This document shows positions 5,851-6,899 of a DNA stretch of 6,899 nucleotides, piece by piece (positions within the stretch are counted from its first letter, which is position 1; every line of letters starts with the position of its first letter). This DNA comes from Desulforhopalus sp. Lineage in GTDB: Bacteria; Desulfobacterota; Desulfobulbia; Desulfobulbales; Desulfocapsaceae. Location: the NCBI GenBank assembly GCA_023231425.1, contig JALNVI010000104.1:1-6899 (forward strand), in the 5' to 3' direction. Under the pieces are notes generated by a model. The model was given only the letters and a program-made list of their open reading frames with translations. It was not told the origin of the DNA and did no database searches. The translations under genes and the position numbers were made by a program.

Positions 5851-5872
5851 TTCAAAATATGATTATTTTGAA
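5851..5872. promoter_or_regulatory. Perfect 9-bp inverted repeat in the yghU leader
   Basis: TTCAAAATA (5851-5859) and TATTTTGAA (5864-5872) are exact inverted copies around a 4-bp centre. The right arm belongs to a 13-mer, TTATTTTGAATGA, also present at the peroxiredoxin operator (2437-2449). It lies about 10-30 bp downstream of the yghU -10, in the untranslated leader, where a bound protein or an RNA hairpin could control expression. Confidence 0.5.
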
Positions 5873-5910
5873 TGAATACTAAAAATAATGCCGGAAAAAG
5901 GAGATGTCAA
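5868..5910 (-). promoter_or_regulatory. Sigma70-type promoter of the yghU-yfcG pair with operator-like element
   Basis: On the minus strand TTGACA (5910-5905), 17 bp and TATTTT (5887-5882) form a good promoter. The plus-strand sequence TTGAATGAATACTAAA (5868-5883), a decayed form of the peroxiredoxin operator, overlaps the end of the -10 and the expected start point. The leader to the yghU ATG would be about 85 nt. Confidence 0.65.
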
Positions 5911-5916
5911 GAGTTC

Positions 5917-5934
5917 CCTGGGCGATTGTCCAGG
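5917..5934. other. Short hairpin upstream of the yghU promoter
   Basis: CCTGGGC and GTCCAGG can pair over 7 bp, with one G-U on the plus strand, around a GATT loop. It lies between the end of the flavoprotein gene and the yghU promoter, so it could help stop read-through. It lacks a T run on either strand. Confidence 0.25.
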
Positions 5935-6000
5935 CTGCTATCGCAAGATACTGCGGAATCTCTATTTTTCTCGGACACGTAAAAAAGGGTGTGGGCATGG

Positions 6001-6013
6001 GGTGATAATCACC
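6001..6013. other. Palindrome after the flavoprotein gene, possible weak terminator
   Basis: GGTGATAATCACC is a perfect inverted repeat with a single central base, 15 bp past the flavoprotein stop codon. A T6 run (minus strand, at about 5981-5986) lies some 14 bases further on, too far for a standard intrinsic terminator. It may still be the 3' end signal of that gene. Confidence 0.3.
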
Positions 6014-6028
6014 TGTTTACCATGAAAA

Positions 6029-6661
6029 CTACGATAACATCTTATTAAGGAGTTGAGCGGCATTCTCACACTTCGCAATTGCATCAGGCTGTTCATTAAA
6101 TTTCGCTGGCAGCATCTCGGGGGTAACCTCGTCGACAATACCGTTGTCTTTGAAAATGTTTCCATCAACACAGGTTCGGCCGTATTTGCATGAATAACAC
6201 TGTGAGTATGCACCGATCAAAAACTTCGACACTGTCTTCATGTTGTTTTTGACGATGAAGTTTTCCACCACCTTCAATACCTGGCTGTTTTCCTCATCAG
6301 CGGCATAGCCGGTGGAGAGAATGACTGCAGGTTTATCCTTGAGCAAAAAAGCGCTCTGGTGGCGAAAACAAAAACATCGCTCAAGGAGGCAGTGGGAGAG
6401 TCCGTTTGGCAGGTCATAGTAATTGGGGATACCAAAGATTATCGCCTCTGCCTGCACCATCTTTTCCGCTATTGCTGGAAAGTCATCATTGACTGCACAG
6501 ATGTTGTCTTTTGTGCAGGCGAGACAGCTGATACAGCCACCAATATGTTTTCCTGCAAGAGAAATATATTCGGTTGCACCATCACAGGCGGCAAGCACCT
6601 TTCTTACCGCATGGGCCGTTACCCCGTTGGGTCGTGGACTGCCAGAAATACCAAGAATCAT
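6029..6661 (-). CDS. Iron-sulfur flavoprotein (flavodoxin-fold, NADPH-dependent FMN reductase family)
   Basis: This 210-residue cytoplasmic protein begins MILGISGSPRPNG, the FMN phosphate-binding loop of the flavodoxin-like fold. GIPNYYDLPNG (77-87) is the second flavin-contacting loop. Cys43, Cys46, Cys49 and Cys55 form the compact CX2CX2CX5C motif that holds a [4Fe-4S] cluster in iron-sulfur flavoproteins such as that of Methanosarcina. The reaction is probably electron transfer or reduction of O2, peroxide or quinone-like compounds; the partner is unknown. A second group, Cys155, Cys158 and Cys164, lies in AYSQCYSCKYGRTC and may hold another metal or be structural. ATG at 6661 has AAGGA 6 bases upstream and places the Rossmann strand at the N-terminus. 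An in-frame ATG at 6691 lacks a ribosome binding site. Such proteins are typical of anaerobes. It shares strand and theme with the GST genes, 240 bp downstream. Confidence 0.85.
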   Translation of the reverse strand: MILGISGSPRPNGVTAHAVRKVLAACDGATEYISLAGKHIGGCISCLACTKDNICAVNDDFPAIAEKMVQAEAIIFGIPNYYDLPNGLSHCLLERCFCFRHQSAFLLKDKPAVILSTGYAADEENSQVLKVVENFIVKNNMKTVSKFLIGAYSQCYSCKYGRTCVDGNIFKDNGIVDEVTPEMLPAKFNEQPDAIAKCENAAQLLNKMLS

Positions 6662-6698
6662 CGTTGTCCTTCTGTTTGATTGTTTGTACATGGGTACC

Positions 6699-6727
6699 TT
6701 GAATAATCATTCAAGAAATGTTGGCAA
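6699..6727 (-). promoter_or_regulatory. Flavoprotein promoter overlapped by a TTGAAT-N4-ATTCAA palindrome
   Basis: On the minus strand TTGCCA (6727-6722), 16 bp and TATTCA (6705-6700) form a plausible promoter. The palindrome TTGAATAATCATTCAA (6699-6714) covers the -10 and has perfect 6-bp arms. Its left half continues from a GGTACCTTGAA box (6693-6703). The layout suggests repression by a protein shared with the peroxiredoxin promoter. Confidence 0.5.
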
Positions 6728-6750
6728 GCGTTCTTTTCCGAAAGGATTGA

Positions 6751-6812
6751 AAAGGGGAGACAGGAAAAGGGAGACAGGAGAAGGGAGACAGGAGACAGGG
6801 AAAAGCAAAAAG
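6751..6812 (+). repeat. Polypurine tract upstream of the flavoprotein gene
   Basis: Irregular GGGAGACAGGA units, some with GAAAAG spacers, end in GGGAAAAGCAAAAAGC and run into GGTACGGCA. It corresponds to the tract at 1940-1981 upstream of cytX, but the units are less uniform. Confidence 0.85.
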
Positions 6813-6826
6813 CGGTACGGCAGTTT

Positions 6827-6899
6827 TTACCGCGACGATTGTCGCACCACCGTAGAGACAAGGCATGCCTTGTCTAAACAACAACATTGCGGGAAACCA
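6827..6899 (+). repeat. Second copy of the 73-nt palindrome repeat, cut by the window end
   Basis: This segment agrees with 2092-2164 at 69 of 73 positions, and the palindrome AGACAAGGCATGCCTTGTCT (6856-6875) is unchanged. Here TTACCGCGA directly follows the polypurine tract and the GGTACGGCA segment, whereas in the left copy those parts are separated by 96 extra nucleotides. The element continues beyond the window. Confidence 0.9.

Overview
This window reads as a stretch of bacterial chromosome with seven protein-coding genes. Six are complete and one runs off the left edge. Unusually large intergenic regions between them are filled with short, modular, dispersed repeats. Five genes are on the minus strand (an MBL-fold hydrolase fragment, a CytX-type permease, two glutathione S-transferases and an iron-sulfur flavoprotein). 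Two are on the plus strand (a peroxiredoxin-like protein and an HAD hydrolase). Starts were chosen by Shine-Dalgarno spacing, and several are shorter than the longest open frame.

The host cannot be fixed from the sequence alone. Polypurine GGGAGACAGG-type tracts, GTAGAGAC... palindromes and an iron-sulfur flavoprotein are features I loosely associate with green sulfur bacteria and with some sulfate reducers or other anaerobes. The two glutathione-family enzymes are typical of Proteobacteria. This is a weak inference from memory.

Layout. 1-294: MBL-fold hydrolase, minus strand, C-terminus missing. 295-516: repeat-filled gap with inverted polypurine tracts. 517-1779: NCS1-family permease resembling CytX. 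1780-2515: 736 bp divergent gap with a polypurine minisatellite, two inverted copies of a palindrome-bearing repeat, then the peroxiredoxin promoter. 2516-3175: peroxiredoxin-like protein. 3176-3390: another repeat module. 3391-4071: HAD hydrolase of the haloacid dehalogenase type. 4072-4108: strong hairpin between convergent genes. 4147-4833 and 4931-5788: tandem nu-class glutathione transferases of YfcG and YghU type. 6029-6661: flavodoxin-fold iron-sulfur flavoprotein. 6662-6899: promoter region followed by another copy of the repeat module, cut by the window edge.

The centre and right of the window have a thiol/redox theme: peroxiredoxin, two disulfide-reductase-type GSTs and an iron-sulfur flavoprotein. 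The most interesting signal is regulatory. The peroxiredoxin and yghU-like genes have matching promoters (TTGACA, 17 bp, TATTTW), each with a TTGAATGA element beside the -10. Related TTGAAT-N4-ATTCAA palindromes occur twice at the peroxiredoxin promoter and once at the flavoprotein promoter. This suggests a small co-regulated redox set controlled by a regulator not encoded here. The second notable signal is a modular intergenic repeat family that recurs with the same order of parts upstream of cytX and of the flavoprotein gene. I see no CRISPR array, tRNA, rRNA, transposase or clear riboswitch.
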